Position numbers and translations under genes: made by a program. From CAZJOD01 sp964547525 (lineage in GTDB: Bacteria; Bacillota; Clostridia; JAAYHZ01), in the NCBI GenBank assembly GCA_964547525.1, contig CAZJOD010000008.1:1-46875 (forward strand): 46,875 bases of DNA, given 5' to 3'. The stretch's first letter is position 1. Every line of letters begins with the position of its first letter. Below, in pieces: positions 31,616 to 40,111 of this stretch. Under the pieces are notes generated by a model. That model was not told where the DNA came from, did not search any database, and was given only the letters and a program-made list of their open reading frames with translations.

Positions 31616-33496
31616 ATGCTTTTAGGTATAGGTAATTTAAAAGATAAAACAGGGTTATTGTTGATTTTCTCAGGTGCGGCTTTATTGTATGTTTTAGGGA
31701 TGGTGTTGTTTGTAAGGCTGATGCGGTTGGAAAAGAAGTTGAAAAAACAATGCACCGATTCTCAAGAGATATTAGAAACTGCCAAAATTTTGATAATCAA
31801 ATTCGATTTTGACGGCAATATAAAGTGTATGAACCGATATGCTTTGCAAAAACTTAAAATGGATCGGTTCACAGGTAAAAAAATATTCGATCTGACCGAC
31901 ATGGCATATTCTAAGGAATTATTAGCTTATGTGGAGGAATATAAAGCCGGACGAATAAAAAAAGATTTCGAACTGGCTGTTTATGATACGGATCATAATC
32001 CGGTATATGTTTTATTTAACTTTCATTGCGGTGTGGCTGAAAATGACACGATAGAGCTTTTAGGAATCGATTTTACAGACAGAGTTATGACCGAAAAGCA
32101 ACTGGAAGAAAAACAAAGAAGTTTACAATATGTGTATCATGAGCTGTCCGATTCCGAAAAAGAGTTAAAAAAACAAATTGATACTATAAAACAGTTGATA
32201 TTTATCGATACCGTAACAGGACTTCCTAATAGATCCGGTATGAAGGACAAAGCTGAAACCTTAAAGGAACAAGGATACAAACAGCTTACGTTACTGTTTT
32301 TGGGTATGGACGATTTTAAACTTATAAACGGTTCTTACGGGTATACCATGGGAGATCAGGTCTTAAAGCAGGTGGCCGAAGGATTAAAAGAATTAAGCGG
32401 TACCGACGCTATGATCGCCAGGTCCGGAGGAGACGAATTCTGTATACTTTTATGGAACTGCAAAAACCGGGCGGCAGCTTTAAACTATATAAAAAATATA
32501 CAATCCATAACCCAAACCGAGTACAAGGCCGATAATGAACCTTTCAACGTTACCTTTAGTATAGGAGCGGCCATAAGTCCGGGTGACGGAGAAGATTTCG
32601 AGACATTGTACAAAAATGCAGTAACCGCAATGAATAAAGCTAAAAAGACCGGCAAGAACAAATATGTTTTTTACAGTGACGATTTAAACGAGGAAAATAC
32701 AGAAAAGCTTAACATACAATGTAAACTCAGAAACGCACTTTTACATAACGAATTAAGGCTTGAATACCAGCCTCAGGTGTCCACAGTTACAAACCGGACG
32801 TTAGGATACGAGGCTTTATTGCGTTGGACCGACAAATCCGGTATAAGCATTCCACCGGGCAAATTCATTAAAATCGCCGAGGAGACCGGCCTTATAATCC
32901 CTATAGGTAATCGTGTCATACAAATGGCTGTTGAGTTCCTTTCCAAATTACACTTATCCGGTTACCCCGGCTTGTTCATATCTGTAAACATATCGGTTCT
33001 GCAGCTTATGCAGCCCGGATTTATAAATGTTATCACCGATACACTTAAGATGTATAATATGCCTCCTGAAGCTCTAGAGCTTGAAATCACCGAATCCACT
33101 CTGATGGAATCGGTTGATACCGTAACGGTGAACATAGAATATTTACGAAAAAAAGGTGTAAAATTTGCAATTGATGATTTCGGCACCGGGTATTCTTCTT
33201 TAAACCGTTTAGCCACACTCCCTATAGACACTATCAAAATCGACAAATCCTTCATAGATAGCATAGGTTTTAAAGATGAAGAAAATCTTTTAACCGGCTC
33301 CATTATAGACATGGCAAAAAGGACCGGTAAAAAGGTAGTGGCCGAGGGAGTGGAAACATTGACTCAATACAGATACCTTGTAAAAAGCAATTGTGATGTG
33401 ATACAAGGGTATCTTTTCGGACGACCTCAAGCCGGGGAAGAGATATTGGCGAATTTACGGCAAAACGGTAAAAAGAATACCAAAACTACCTCTTAG
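31616..33496 (+). CDS. Membrane GGDEF-EAL cyclic-di-GMP enzyme
   Basis: About 626 residues: an N-terminal membrane segment (about 11-33), a PAS-like sensor (about 45-150), then GGDEF and EAL domains. The cyclase site is intact (RSGGDEFCILLW). The phosphodiesterase motifs are also intact (GYEALLRWTD, ELEITESTLM, IDDFGTGYSSL, IKIDKSF, VVAEGVE). It could therefore make or degrade cyclic-di-GMP; the direction cannot be read from sequence. TTG 31598 and GTG 31604 are in frame, but the ATG at 31616 just after the fliT-like stop is preferred. The gene sits inside the flagellar operon before cheA. Confidence 0.93.
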   Translation: MLLGIGNLKDKTGLLLIFSGAALLYVLGMVLFVRLMRLEKKLKKQCTDSQEILETAKILIIKFDFDGNIKCMNRYALQKLKMDRFTGKKIFDLTDMAYSKELLAYVEEYKAGRIKKDFELAVYDTDHNPVYVLFNFHCGVAENDTIELLGIDFTDRVMTEKQLEEKQRSLQYVYHELSDSEKELKKQIDTIKQLIFIDTVTGLPNRSGMKDKAETLKEQGYKQLTLLFLGMDDFKLINGSYGYTMGDQVLKQVAEGLKELSGTDAMIARSGGDEFCILLWNCKNRAAALNYIKNIQSITQTEYKADNEPFNVTFSIGAAISPGDGEDFETLYKNAVTAMNKAKKTGKNKYVFYSDDLNEENTEKLNIQCKLRNALLHNELRLEYQPQVSTVTNRTLGYEALLRWTDKSGISIPPGKFIKIAEETGLIIPIGNRVIQMAVEFLSKLHLSGYPGLFISVNISVLQLMQPGFINVITDTLKMYNMPPEALELEITESTLMESVDTVTVNIEYLRKKGVKFAIDDFGTGYSSLNRLATLPIDTIKIDKSFIDSIGFKDEENLLTGSIIDMAKRTGKKVVAEGVETLTQYRYLVKSNCDVIQGYLFGRPQAGEEILANLRQNGKKNTKTTS

Positions 33497-33533
33497 TAAT
33501 ATATGTGTCGTATACATAGAAAGGTGTGAAACA

Positions 33534-35477
33534 ATGATTTCGGATAACAATAAACTGTTTTTAGATATGTTTATTCAAGAAACCGGTCAACTAACCGATG
33601 ATTTGACAGGATTTTTGCTGCAGTGTGAAAAGCAATGTGATTTAAAACAATACTTGGACGATATTTTTCGAGTCATGCATACCATAAAGGGTTCTTCCGC
33701 AATGATGGGTTTTGAAGCCATAAGTAAGCTTTCTCATTCTCTTGAGAACCTGTTGGATGAGATTAGAAAAAACCATGACTACCCCTTATCGGAAACCGGT
33801 AAACTCACCGACCTGTTATTAAGATCCGCGGATTTTATAAAAGAAGAAACCTGTAAACTGGAATCGGATCGTGAAGCCGACGGAGATGCCGGTGGTTTAT
33901 TAGCGGAATGTGAAAGCATTTTATCGGGTATATTACATTGTGAGGTAAAAACCGAAATCAGTAACGGGGAATGTGCTTTTACTGGCGGTCAACCGGAAAA
34001 CGGCCAACCTGTATTTCATTACAGCCTTCTGTTAAAATTCCTTCCAGATGTGGAAATGGCCAATTTAAGGGCTTACGCCGCTGTGATAGCTTTGAAGAAT
34101 AACTGTATAGAAGGATGCTATAAACCTTCGGATCTTGAAGATCAAAATAGTGCTCAATATGTTTTGGATAACGGTTTTTACATGTCTTTTAAATCCGCTG
34201 ACAAATATGAGGATATAAGATCGGTTGTAGAAAAAATACTGTATTTGGATAGGTATGAGTTAAATATAATCGAGGAAACTGTAAAAACCGATAAACCCGT
34301 ATACAAATCAGGATCGGTTAAAGTTTTAAAAAAGACAGTAAGTGTCGATGTAAAAAAGCTTGATGCTTTATTGGACTTGGTAGGAGAGCTGGTTATATCA
34401 GGAGTCATGTTAAAGAATAACATAGACCTGGAAGGCTTAAAGCTTGACAACTTTGCCAAAGCTTCAAGACAGCATGACAAAATAATTAACGAACTGCAGG
34501 ATGTGGTCATGTCCATACGTATGCTTCCCATTGATATCTTGTTTGTCAAGATGAACAAAATGGTACGGGATCTTGCGAAAAGCACAGGCAAAGATGTAAA
34601 CTTAAAAATTATCGGGGAAAACACCGAAGTGGATAAAAATATAATCGAGCTGCTCTCCGATCCTTTAATGCATCTTTTAAGAAATGCCGTTGACCACGGT
34701 GTGGAAGATCCGAAGCAGCGTATAAATGCCGGAAAACCCGCCTCGGGTAACATTGTGCTTGAAGCTAAAAATGCAGGGGGAGATGTATATGTCATTGTAA
34801 AAGACGACGGAATAGGTTTGGATAAAGACAAAATACTAAAAAAGGCCAAAGATTTGGGTATGCTCACCAAGCCCGAGGAGGAATACGCCGACAAAGAAGC
34901 GTACAGATTCGTGCTTTTACCCGGATTCTCCACAAAAGAAAGTGTTTCCGAGATATCCGGCCGGGGTGTGGGGATGGATGTGGTAAGAGCTAACATTGAA
35001 AAACTGGGAGGTTCGGTTTCAATAAGCAGTACTTACGGTCAGGGAACCGAAATAACCGTAAAACTACCTTTGACACTGGCCATAATAAACGGAATGATGG
35101 TAAAAGTGGGAGACAATCGATACATTATACCTACGGATATAATACAAGAATCTTTCAGACCTTCAAAAACACAGATAATACAAGATACCGACGGATTGGA
35201 AATGATAATGATAAGAGGAAACTGCAGATCTTTAATACGTTTACACCAAAGGTTTGTTGTGGAAACAAAAACACAGGATCTTTTACAAGGCATATTAATA
35301 GCGGTAGAGTACGATTCCACTACGGTTTGCTTGTTTGCCGACGAATTGCTAGGGGAACGGCAAGTAGTGGTAAAACCTTTGCCCGCTTACATAAAAAAAG
35401 TTAAAGGAATTGCAGGCTGCACTATTCAAGGAGACGGAGGCATCAGTTTGATATTGGATGTTAAGGGGTTAATATAG
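33534..35477 (+). CDS. cheA: Chemotaxis histidine kinase CheA
   Basis: Receptor-coupled kinase that phosphorylates CheY and CheB. The 647 residues comprise P1 (Hpt) with phospho-accepting H49 in FRVMHTIKGSSAMMGFEAI, a P2-like region (about 160-245), the P3 dimerisation helices (about 265-330), and the P4 kinase with N box (MHLLRNAVDHGVEDPKQR) and G boxes (VKDDGIGLDKDK and GRGVGMDVVRANIEKLGG). The C-terminal CheW-like domain completes the protein. The start is ATG with GAAAGG upstream. It is the last gene of the long operon and lies apart from the cheW-cheR-cheB unit. Confidence 0.96.
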   Translation: MISDNNKLFLDMFIQETGQLTDDLTGFLLQCEKQCDLKQYLDDIFRVMHTIKGSSAMMGFEAISKLSHSLENLLDEIRKNHDYPLSETGKLTDLLLRSADFIKEETCKLESDREADGDAGGLLAECESILSGILHCEVKTEISNGECAFTGGQPENGQPVFHYSLLLKFLPDVEMANLRAYAAVIALKNNCIEGCYKPSDLEDQNSAQYVLDNGFYMSFKSADKYEDIRSVVEKILYLDRYELNIIEETVKTDKPVYKSGSVKVLKKTVSVDVKKLDALLDLVGELVISGVMLKNNIDLEGLKLDNFAKASRQHDKIINELQDVVMSIRMLPIDILFVKMNKMVRDLAKSTGKDVNLKIIGENTEVDKNIIELLSDPLMHLLRNAVDHGVEDPKQRINAGKPASGNIVLEAKNAGGDVYVIVKDDGIGLDKDKILKKAKDLGMLTKPEEEYADKEAYRFVLLPGFSTKESVSEISGRGVGMDVVRANIEKLGGSVSISSTYGQGTEITVKLPLTLAIINGMMVKVGDNRYIIPTDIIQESFRPSKTQIIQDTDGLEMIMIRGNCRSLIRLHQRFVVETKTQDLLQGILIAVEYDSTTVCLFADELLGERQVVVKPLPAYIKKVKGIAGCTIQGDGGISLILDVKGLI

Positions 35478-35514
35478 AAGCGAAGTCACGAATACATAGT
35501 ATGAGTGACAAGCT

Positions 35515-35545
35515 AAAATCAACGTGCTTGATGCACATTGATTTT
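35515..35545 (+). terminator. Hairpin downstream of cheA
   Basis: AAAATCAACGTGC (35515-35527) and GCACATTGATTTT (35533-35545) give 12 of 13 pairs around a TTGAT loop. Only four T follow within the stem, so it is a moderate terminator for the roughly 29-kb flagellar operon. It is separate from the palindromic element that begins 10 nt later. Confidence 0.55.
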
Positions 35546-35554
35546 CATGAAAAA

Positions 35555-35776
35555 ATTTTACTGTAATATTTTACTATTAAGAAACGAATGAACATTGAAT
35601 TGTAATTGTAAAATCTGTCAACGATAACGCAGTATTGAAAACCGGCAAAACGACAGGACGTCGTTTTGAGTGGTCAGCGACAGGACGTCGCATTGACCAC
35701 GACGGTTGAAAATACAAGTTGAGTTGTTACAGATTTCAATTATAGTTCATGAGTTTATGAGTTCTTACAGTAAAAT
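35555..35776. repeat. Palindromic intergenic element A (222 bp)
   Basis: The ends are perfect 12-bp inverted repeats, ATTTTACTGTAA (35555-35566) and TTACAGTAAAAT (35765-35776). The arms pair imperfectly over about 80 nt each. The centre (35646-35701) is a 56-nt core of two consecutive hairpins: CAAAACGAC-aggac-GTCGTTTTG and one closed by GTGGTCA/TGACCAC with GCGAC/GTCGC at its top. The core is inverted relative to copies B and C; over more than 200 bp element A closely matches the reverse complement of B. It carries no protein-coding gene and lies between cheA and fliI. Confidence 0.85.
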
Positions 35777-35807
35777 ACATTTAAATTTATATAAAGTGAA
35801 ATTAGGT

Positions 35808-35846
35808 TAAATTGTGTTTGAAAAGTTTCCGATTATATGCTAAAAT
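35808..35846 (+). promoter_or_regulatory. Candidate promoter(s) of fliI-fliJ-fliR-flhB
   Basis: Two overlapping candidates. One is sigma-D-like: TAAA (35808-35811), 16 nt, TCCGATTA (35828-35835). The other is sigma-A-like: TTGAAA (35818-35823), 17 nt, TAAAAT (35841-35846). The second would start transcription almost on the ribosome-binding site, so the sigma-D reading is slightly preferred. Either way the unit has its own promoter after element A. Confidence 0.4.
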
Positions 35847-35866
35847 CCCATATGAAGGAGACGGTC

Positions 35867-37168
35867 ATGTACGATATAGAGAGGATCAAAAAGATCATTA
35901 AAGAATGCGATTTACTTCCCTATACCGGCACCGTAACAGGAATAACCGGCCAGATAGTGGAATCCGACGGGCCTTCGTGCAGAGTGGGGGATCTGACAAG
36001 GGTGGTAAACACGGATAACTCGGCCGAAGTCTTGTGTGAGGTTGCAGGCTTTAAAAACAACAGGTTAATTCTTATGCCGTATGATGATGTAGGTCTTATT
36101 TCACCGGGAGCTCGTGTTGAAAAATGCGAAAGGGGAAACAAAGCTCCGGTTTCATTGGCTATGACCGGTAGAATATTGGACGCATTAGGTCGTCCCATAG
36201 ACAAAAAAGGTCCTTTGATCCCGGAGGAATTTTATGATTTAAACCGTACTCCACCGGATCCTATGGATCGTTTACCGGTGAACAAACCGATAAAAACCGG
36301 TATAAAAGCGATAGACGGTCTTTTGACAATGGGGGAAGGTCAAAGGATAGGGCTTTTTGCAGGCTCGGGAGTAGGTAAAAGCACACTTTTGGGTATGATT
36401 GCTAAAAAGTCTCAGGCTGATATTAATGTTATAGGTCTTATAGGCGAACGGGGAAGGGAAGTCCGGGAATTTATAGATAGGGATTTAGGGGAAGCAGGTC
36501 TTAAAAAATCAATTGTAATTGTTGCAACTTCGGACACACCGGCCGTATTACGTATGAAAGCGGCTTTATTGGCTACTACCGTAGCGGAATTTTTCCGTGA
36601 CAAAGGTAAAAGGGTTATGTTGATGATAGACTCGTTAACCCGGTACGCCATGGCGGTAAGAGATATGGGTCTTGCCATCGGAGAGTTGCCTGTGGCAAGA
36701 GGTTACACACCTTCGCTATATCCTTTACTTGCAAAGCTCTTAGAAAGAGCGGGTAATTCGGACAAGGCTTCCATAACCGCCATTTACACGGTACTTGTGG
36801 AAGGTGACGAAATGAACGAGCCGGTAGCCGATAACACAAGAGCCATATTGGACGGGCATGTGGTGTTATCACGAACCTTGGCTTCTGCTAACCATTACCC
36901 CGCCATAGACGTTTTAAACAGTATAAGCCGGATAATGCCCGGGATTGTAACACAGGGACACTTGGAATTGGCAGGCTCCATAAGAAACATGATGGCCGAG
37001 TATGAAAAGATAAAAGATTTGATAGCCATCGGTGCATATAAAAAAGGAATAAATCCTTCATCGGATAAAGCTATAGACAAAAGAGACGCCATAAATGCGT
37101 TTTTAAGGCAAGGTACAAACGATGAAACGGTTTATGATGATATAACTTTACTAATGTCTAAGATATAA
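35867..37168 (+). CDS. fliI: Flagellar export ATPase FliI
   Basis: ATPase at the base of the export gate, related to F1-ATPase beta subunits, about 433 residues. Walker A is in GLFAGSGVGKSTLLGMIAK; INVIGLIGERGREVREFID and Walker B (VMLMIDSLTRYAMAVRDM) follow, then the SITAIYTVLVEGDEMNEPVA region. An upstream ATG at 35837 is in frame, but AAGGAGA lies 7 nt before the ATG at 35867 and the shorter form fits the family. FliH, its regulator, lies 26 kb upstream in another operon. Confidence 0.95.
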   Translation: MYDIERIKKIIKECDLLPYTGTVTGITGQIVESDGPSCRVGDLTRVVNTDNSAEVLCEVAGFKNNRLILMPYDDVGLISPGARVEKCERGNKAPVSLAMTGRILDALGRPIDKKGPLIPEEFYDLNRTPPDPMDRLPVNKPIKTGIKAIDGLLTMGEGQRIGLFAGSGVGKSTLLGMIAKKSQADINVIGLIGERGREVREFIDRDLGEAGLKKSIVIVATSDTPAVLRMKAALLATTVAEFFRDKGKRVMLMIDSLTRYAMAVRDMGLAIGELPVARGYTPSLYPLLAKLLERAGNSDKASITAIYTVLVEGDEMNEPVADNTRAILDGHVVLSRTLASANHYPAIDVLNSISRIMPGIVTQGHLELAGSIRNMMAEYEKIKDLIAIGAYKKGINPSSDKAIDKRDAINAFLRQGTNDETVYDDITLLMSKI

Positions 37169-37179
37169 CGGAGAACAAA

Positions 37180-37629
37180 ATGAAGAAATTTGTATTTTCT
37201 TTGAGTCAGGTGCTAAACTTTGAAGTAAACGATAAAAGACAAATGATGAACAGGCTGATAGCTTTAGATGTCGAAATATTATCGGCAAAAGAAGGTGTGG
37301 CACGACTTGACGCGGCGTTAAACGAAGAGACTACCAAGCTTTTCGATTCGGGAAAACCTTTGAAAGTAATTTTTCTTAACGATTATCTTCAGTATAAAGC
37401 GGCGGTTGAGAAAAAAATGAGTCAATACAACTTGAAAATAGCCCGGTTAAATGAACAAAGAGAAGAACTCAGAGCTTTGATAATCGATTCTGAAAAAAGA
37501 ATCGATATGTTAGATAAGCTCAAAGAAAAAAGGTTCTCGGAATATACGGCTGAGCTTTTAAAAGAAGAAGAAAGAAAAATTCAAGAGACGGTGGAAACCA
37601 GGTACATAATAAAACAAAACGGGATGTGA
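37180..37629 (+). CDS. fliJ: Flagellar export chaperone FliJ
   Basis: A 149-residue coiled-coil protein that works with FliI as part of the rotary export ATPase. It has the FliJ-like start KKFVFSLSQVLNFEVNDKRQ and heptad-rich helices throughout (for example KKMSQYNLKIARLNEQREEL). The length is typical. It starts at ATG 11 nt after fliI with CGGAGAA upstream. Its stop overlaps the GTG start of fliR. FliJ sequences diverge greatly, so position after fliI supports the call. Confidence 0.88.
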   Translation: MKKFVFSLSQVLNFEVNDKRQMMNRLIALDVEILSAKEGVARLDAALNEETTKLFDSGKPLKVIFLNDYLQYKAAVEKKMSQYNLKIARLNEQREELRALIIDSEKRIDMLDKLKEKRFSEYTAELLKEEERKIQETVETRYIIKQNGM

Positions 37630-38414
37630 GGCGAATTTTCGAATTATACGACCTGTATATTAATCTTGACATATTCATTTGGGTACTGCTTAGAATAACC
37701 GCATTTTTATTGGCATGTCCCTTATTCGGAAGAAAAGAAATACCTTCTGTTACAAAAATAGGATTAAGTATATTTTTAGCCTACATATTGATAATATCCG
37801 GTCGTGTAAGTGTGTTACGATACCCGGCATCTTTAGCTGAATTCACATTGGTATGTTTAAACGAAACTTTAAGAGGAATGCTTATGGGCTTTGCAAGTTC
37901 CATTATCTTTTCTGTGTTGGCAAACGCAGGAAGATTAATAGATACCGCCATAGGCTTTCAAATGGCCGAAGTATACGATCCGGTTTACGGTGCGAAAACT
38001 TCCGTTTCTGCAAATTTACTTAATGTTGCGGCTTTTTTAGTATTTTTAAGCGTAAACGGACATTTACATATGATTAAAATATTATCAGATTCATATTCTG
38101 CAAGTCCTATAGGTACGGGTTTTAATGCGTCGGTGTTATATGATATAGTTGTAAGTGCTTTTTCTTTTTCATTTTTAATATCTTTAAAGCTAGTTTTACC
38201 TGTCATTATAATTATACTTTTGTCCGAAGCGGTTATGGGAATGATCTTAAAATTCATACCACAAATGAACATATTTATAATAGGGATGCCTCTTAAAGTG
38301 CTCATAGGTCTTTTTGCTTTGTTTTACCTTATAACACCTTTGACTATGACCTTCGACAACATATTCGATTCTGTTTACGAATATGCAAGGCGAATAAGCC
38401 TGACAGGAGTGTGA
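37626..38414 (+). CDS. fliR: Flagellar export gate protein FliR
   Basis: Export-gate subunit that assembles with FliP and FliQ. The 262 residues include six or so membrane segments and family signatures: LRITAFLLACPLFGRKEIPS, IGFQMAEVYDPVYGAKTSV and FIPQMNIFIIGMPLKVLIGL. It starts at GTG overlapping the fliJ stop (GTGA) without a clear ribosome-binding site, suggesting coupling. It is separated from fliP-fliQ (19188-20254), where it normally follows. flhB is 3 nt downstream. Confidence 0.93.
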   Translation: MRRIFELYDLYINLDIFIWVLLRITAFLLACPLFGRKEIPSVTKIGLSIFLAYILIISGRVSVLRYPASLAEFTLVCLNETLRGMLMGFASSIIFSVLANAGRLIDTAIGFQMAEVYDPVYGAKTSVSANLLNVAAFLVFLSVNGHLHMIKILSDSYSASPIGTGFNASVLYDIVVSAFSFSFLISLKLVLPVIIIILLSEAVMGMILKFIPQMNIFIIGMPLKVLIGLFALFYLITPLTMTFDNIFDSVYEYARRISLTGV

Positions 38415-38417
38415 TTC

Positions 38418-39485
38418 ATGGCCGGTGAAAAGACCGAAAAAGCAACCCCTAAAAAAAGGCGGGACGCCCGAAAAGAAGGTAATGTTCTAAAAAGCAACGA
38501 GGTGAACAGCTGGGTTGGTATCAGTGCGGGTATTTTGTCTTTTTCTTTGCTATGGAGAGGTATGCTTGATCAATTGGTGCTTTTTTTCACATCTTTCTTC
38601 TCGGATGAATATAATCTGTTCTATGCGAAACCGGAACCTGAAGTTATAACCGAAATTTTTATACTCTCCTCGGTTGTCTTGTTAAAAACATGCGCTCCTA
38701 TAATGAGTACTGTAATGGCCGCCGCATCTTTTTCTAACTTTATACAGGCCGGAGTACTGTTCATACCTAAAAATCTAATGCCTAAATTTGAAAGAATCAG
38801 TATGCTGAAAGGTTTTAAAAGGATCTTTTCCATGCAGGGAGTCAGAGAATTGATTAAATCTTTATTAAAAACCGCTGTAATATCTGTTATAGGGTACCAA
38901 TCTATTGTAGGCTTATACGATACAGTATATGTCACATTAGATACCGATGTTGAAATGGCTTTGGAATATACCGTAAAGCTGTTTACCGGTTTGGCTTTCA
39001 AATTGATAATCGCATTATTGGTGGTGGTTTTGGTGGATTATATTATGAAATGGTTTGAACATGAGAAAAAACTGAAAATGAGTAAGCAGGAAATTAAAGA
39101 CGAGTATAAGACAACCGAAGGAAATCCTGAGATAAAGGCAAAGGTTAGAGAAATACAAAGAACTATGGCTTCCATGCGTATGATGGCACAAGTTCCATTA
39201 TCTGATGTGGTTATAACCAACCCCACCCATTATGCCGTAGCTATAAGATACGACTCAAAAAAAGACAACGCTCCCACTGTTACGGCCAAAGGAAAAGATA
39301 TATTAGCCGAAAAAATAAAGAAAACAGCTAAAGAAAACAAAATATCAATTGTGGAAAATAGGGATGTGGCACAAGCTCTATACAAGACCACGGATATAGG
39401 AAAAGAAATACCGGTTGATTTGTTTAACGCCGTAGCGGAGATTTTGGCTTATATATACAAGTTGAAAGGGAAGAAGAACATATGA
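38418..39485 (+). CDS. flhB: Flagellar export switch protein FlhB
   Basis: Gate protein that changes export specificity from rod/hook to filament substrates on interaction with FliK. The 355 residues start EKTEKATPKKRRDARKEGNV. Four membrane segments follow (about 32-50, 80-103, 150-170, 188-210). The cytosolic domain carries the self-cleavage site NPTH at residues 268-271 (VVITNPTHYAVAIRYD). The ATG lies 3 nt after fliR. flhA, normally next, is 16 kb upstream. The gene ends 23 nt before palindromic element D. Confidence 0.95.
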   Translation: MAGEKTEKATPKKRRDARKEGNVLKSNEVNSWVGISAGILSFSLLWRGMLDQLVLFFTSFFSDEYNLFYAKPEPEVITEIFILSSVVLLKTCAPIMSTVMAAASFSNFIQAGVLFIPKNLMPKFERISMLKGFKRIFSMQGVRELIKSLLKTAVISVIGYQSIVGLYDTVYVTLDTDVEMALEYTVKLFTGLAFKLIIALLVVVLVDYIMKWFEHEKKLKMSKQEIKDEYKTTEGNPEIKAKVREIQRTMASMRMMAQVPLSDVVITNPTHYAVAIRYDSKKDNAPTVTAKGKDILAEKIKKTAKENKISIVENRDVAQALYKTTDIGKEIPVDLFNAVAEILAYIYKLKGKKNI

Positions 39486-39508
39486 ATAAAGCTTTTAGCA
39501 GATATAAA

Positions 39509-39697
39509 TTATTTTATTGCAATATACGAACGAACATTGAATCGGAGTTGTAAAATCAATTGGTGAAGGTGAAGGTATTTTCAATGAGAAAGCGGCATCG
39601 GTTAATTATACGTTATGCCGCGACATTGAAAATACCAAACCAAGCTATATTGATTTCAACGACGAATCACAGTAAGTGAGTTATTGTAATGAAATAA
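39509..39697. repeat. Palindromic intergenic element D (189 bp, variant core)
   Basis: The ends TTATTTTATTGCAATA (39509-39524) and TATTGTAATGAAATAA (39682-39697) are inverted at 14 of 16 bases. The left arm shares ACGAACGAACATTGAAT and TTGTAAAATC with element A. The centre differs from A-C: a 13-bp perfect stem, GGTATTTTCAATG (39574-39586) / CATTGAAAATACC (39624-39636), enclosing GCGGCAT (39592-39598) / ATGCCGC (39615-39621). It lies directly after flhB and may act as its terminator. Confidence 0.75.
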
Positions 39698-39800
39698 AGT
39701 AAGATAAAAGTTAATAAAGGTTTTGTAATAAAAGTTTTTAATGCAGAATATTTTAATTTGTATTAAAATGTAGCCTAAATATATGATACAATGAGTTTAT
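39698..39800. other. Gap between elements D and B
   Basis: About 100 nt of AT-rich DNA without a gene. It contains one short perfect inverted repeat, ATTTTAAT-TTGT-ATTAAAAT, near 39749-39768. No clear promoter is visible. Confidence 0.4.
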
Positions 39801-39815
39801 AAAACGTAAAATAAT
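39801..39815 (+). repeat. 15-bp direct repeat flanking element B (left copy)
   Basis: AAAACGTAAAATAAT is repeated exactly at 40029-40043. The left copy abuts element B and the right one follows it after 5 nt. It could be a target-site duplication left by insertion of the element. Confidence 0.55.
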
Positions 39816-40023
39816 TGTTTGCCGCAAAAACTCATAAACTGAACTGCAATTGAAATCTGTAGCGACTCAACTGCATTTTTAAAGCTGTCGTGGTCAACGC
39901 GACGTCCTGTCGCTGACCACTCAAAACGACGTCCTGTCGTTTTGTCAGCTTCAATACTGCATTTTCGTCAACAGATTTTGCAATTACAGTCCAATGTTTA
40001 TTCGCTCTTTTGCAGCAAAAACA
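39816..40023. repeat. Palindromic intergenic element B (about 208 bp)
   Basis: The ends TGTTTGCCGCAAAA and TTTTGCAGCAAAAACA are imperfect inverted repeats. The arms pair over most of their length. The 56-nt twin-hairpin core is at 39889-39944: GTGGTCA/TGACCAC with GCGAC-gtcct-GTCGC at its top, then CAAAACGAC-gtcct-GTCGTTTTG. Both hairpins end in the same CGAC-GTCCT-GTCG tip. The element aligns with the reverse complement of element A across its whole length. It lies before the TetR gene. Confidence 0.85.
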
Positions 40024-40028
40024 GTTAA

Positions 40029-40043
40029 AAAACGTAAAATAAT
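40029..40043 (+). repeat. 15-bp direct repeat flanking element B (right copy)
   Basis: Exact second copy of AAAACGTAAAATAAT (first copy 39801-39815). Confidence 0.55.
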
Positions 40044-40111
40044 AGTAATGATATACGATCCGGGGGAATAATCTGAAGATTGGTGTAATTTAGTAATATA
40101 AGGAGCAAAGA

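Noticed and set aside
34178..34996. 272-codon open frame antisense to cheA
   Set aside because: It mirrors the conserved CheA kinase domain; composition is shadow-like and no ribosome-binding site or promoter supports it.
35555..40023. Insertion sequence with a transposase
   Set aside because: The elements are only about 200 bp and encode no protein. They could be moved in trans, but no transposase is seen in the window.
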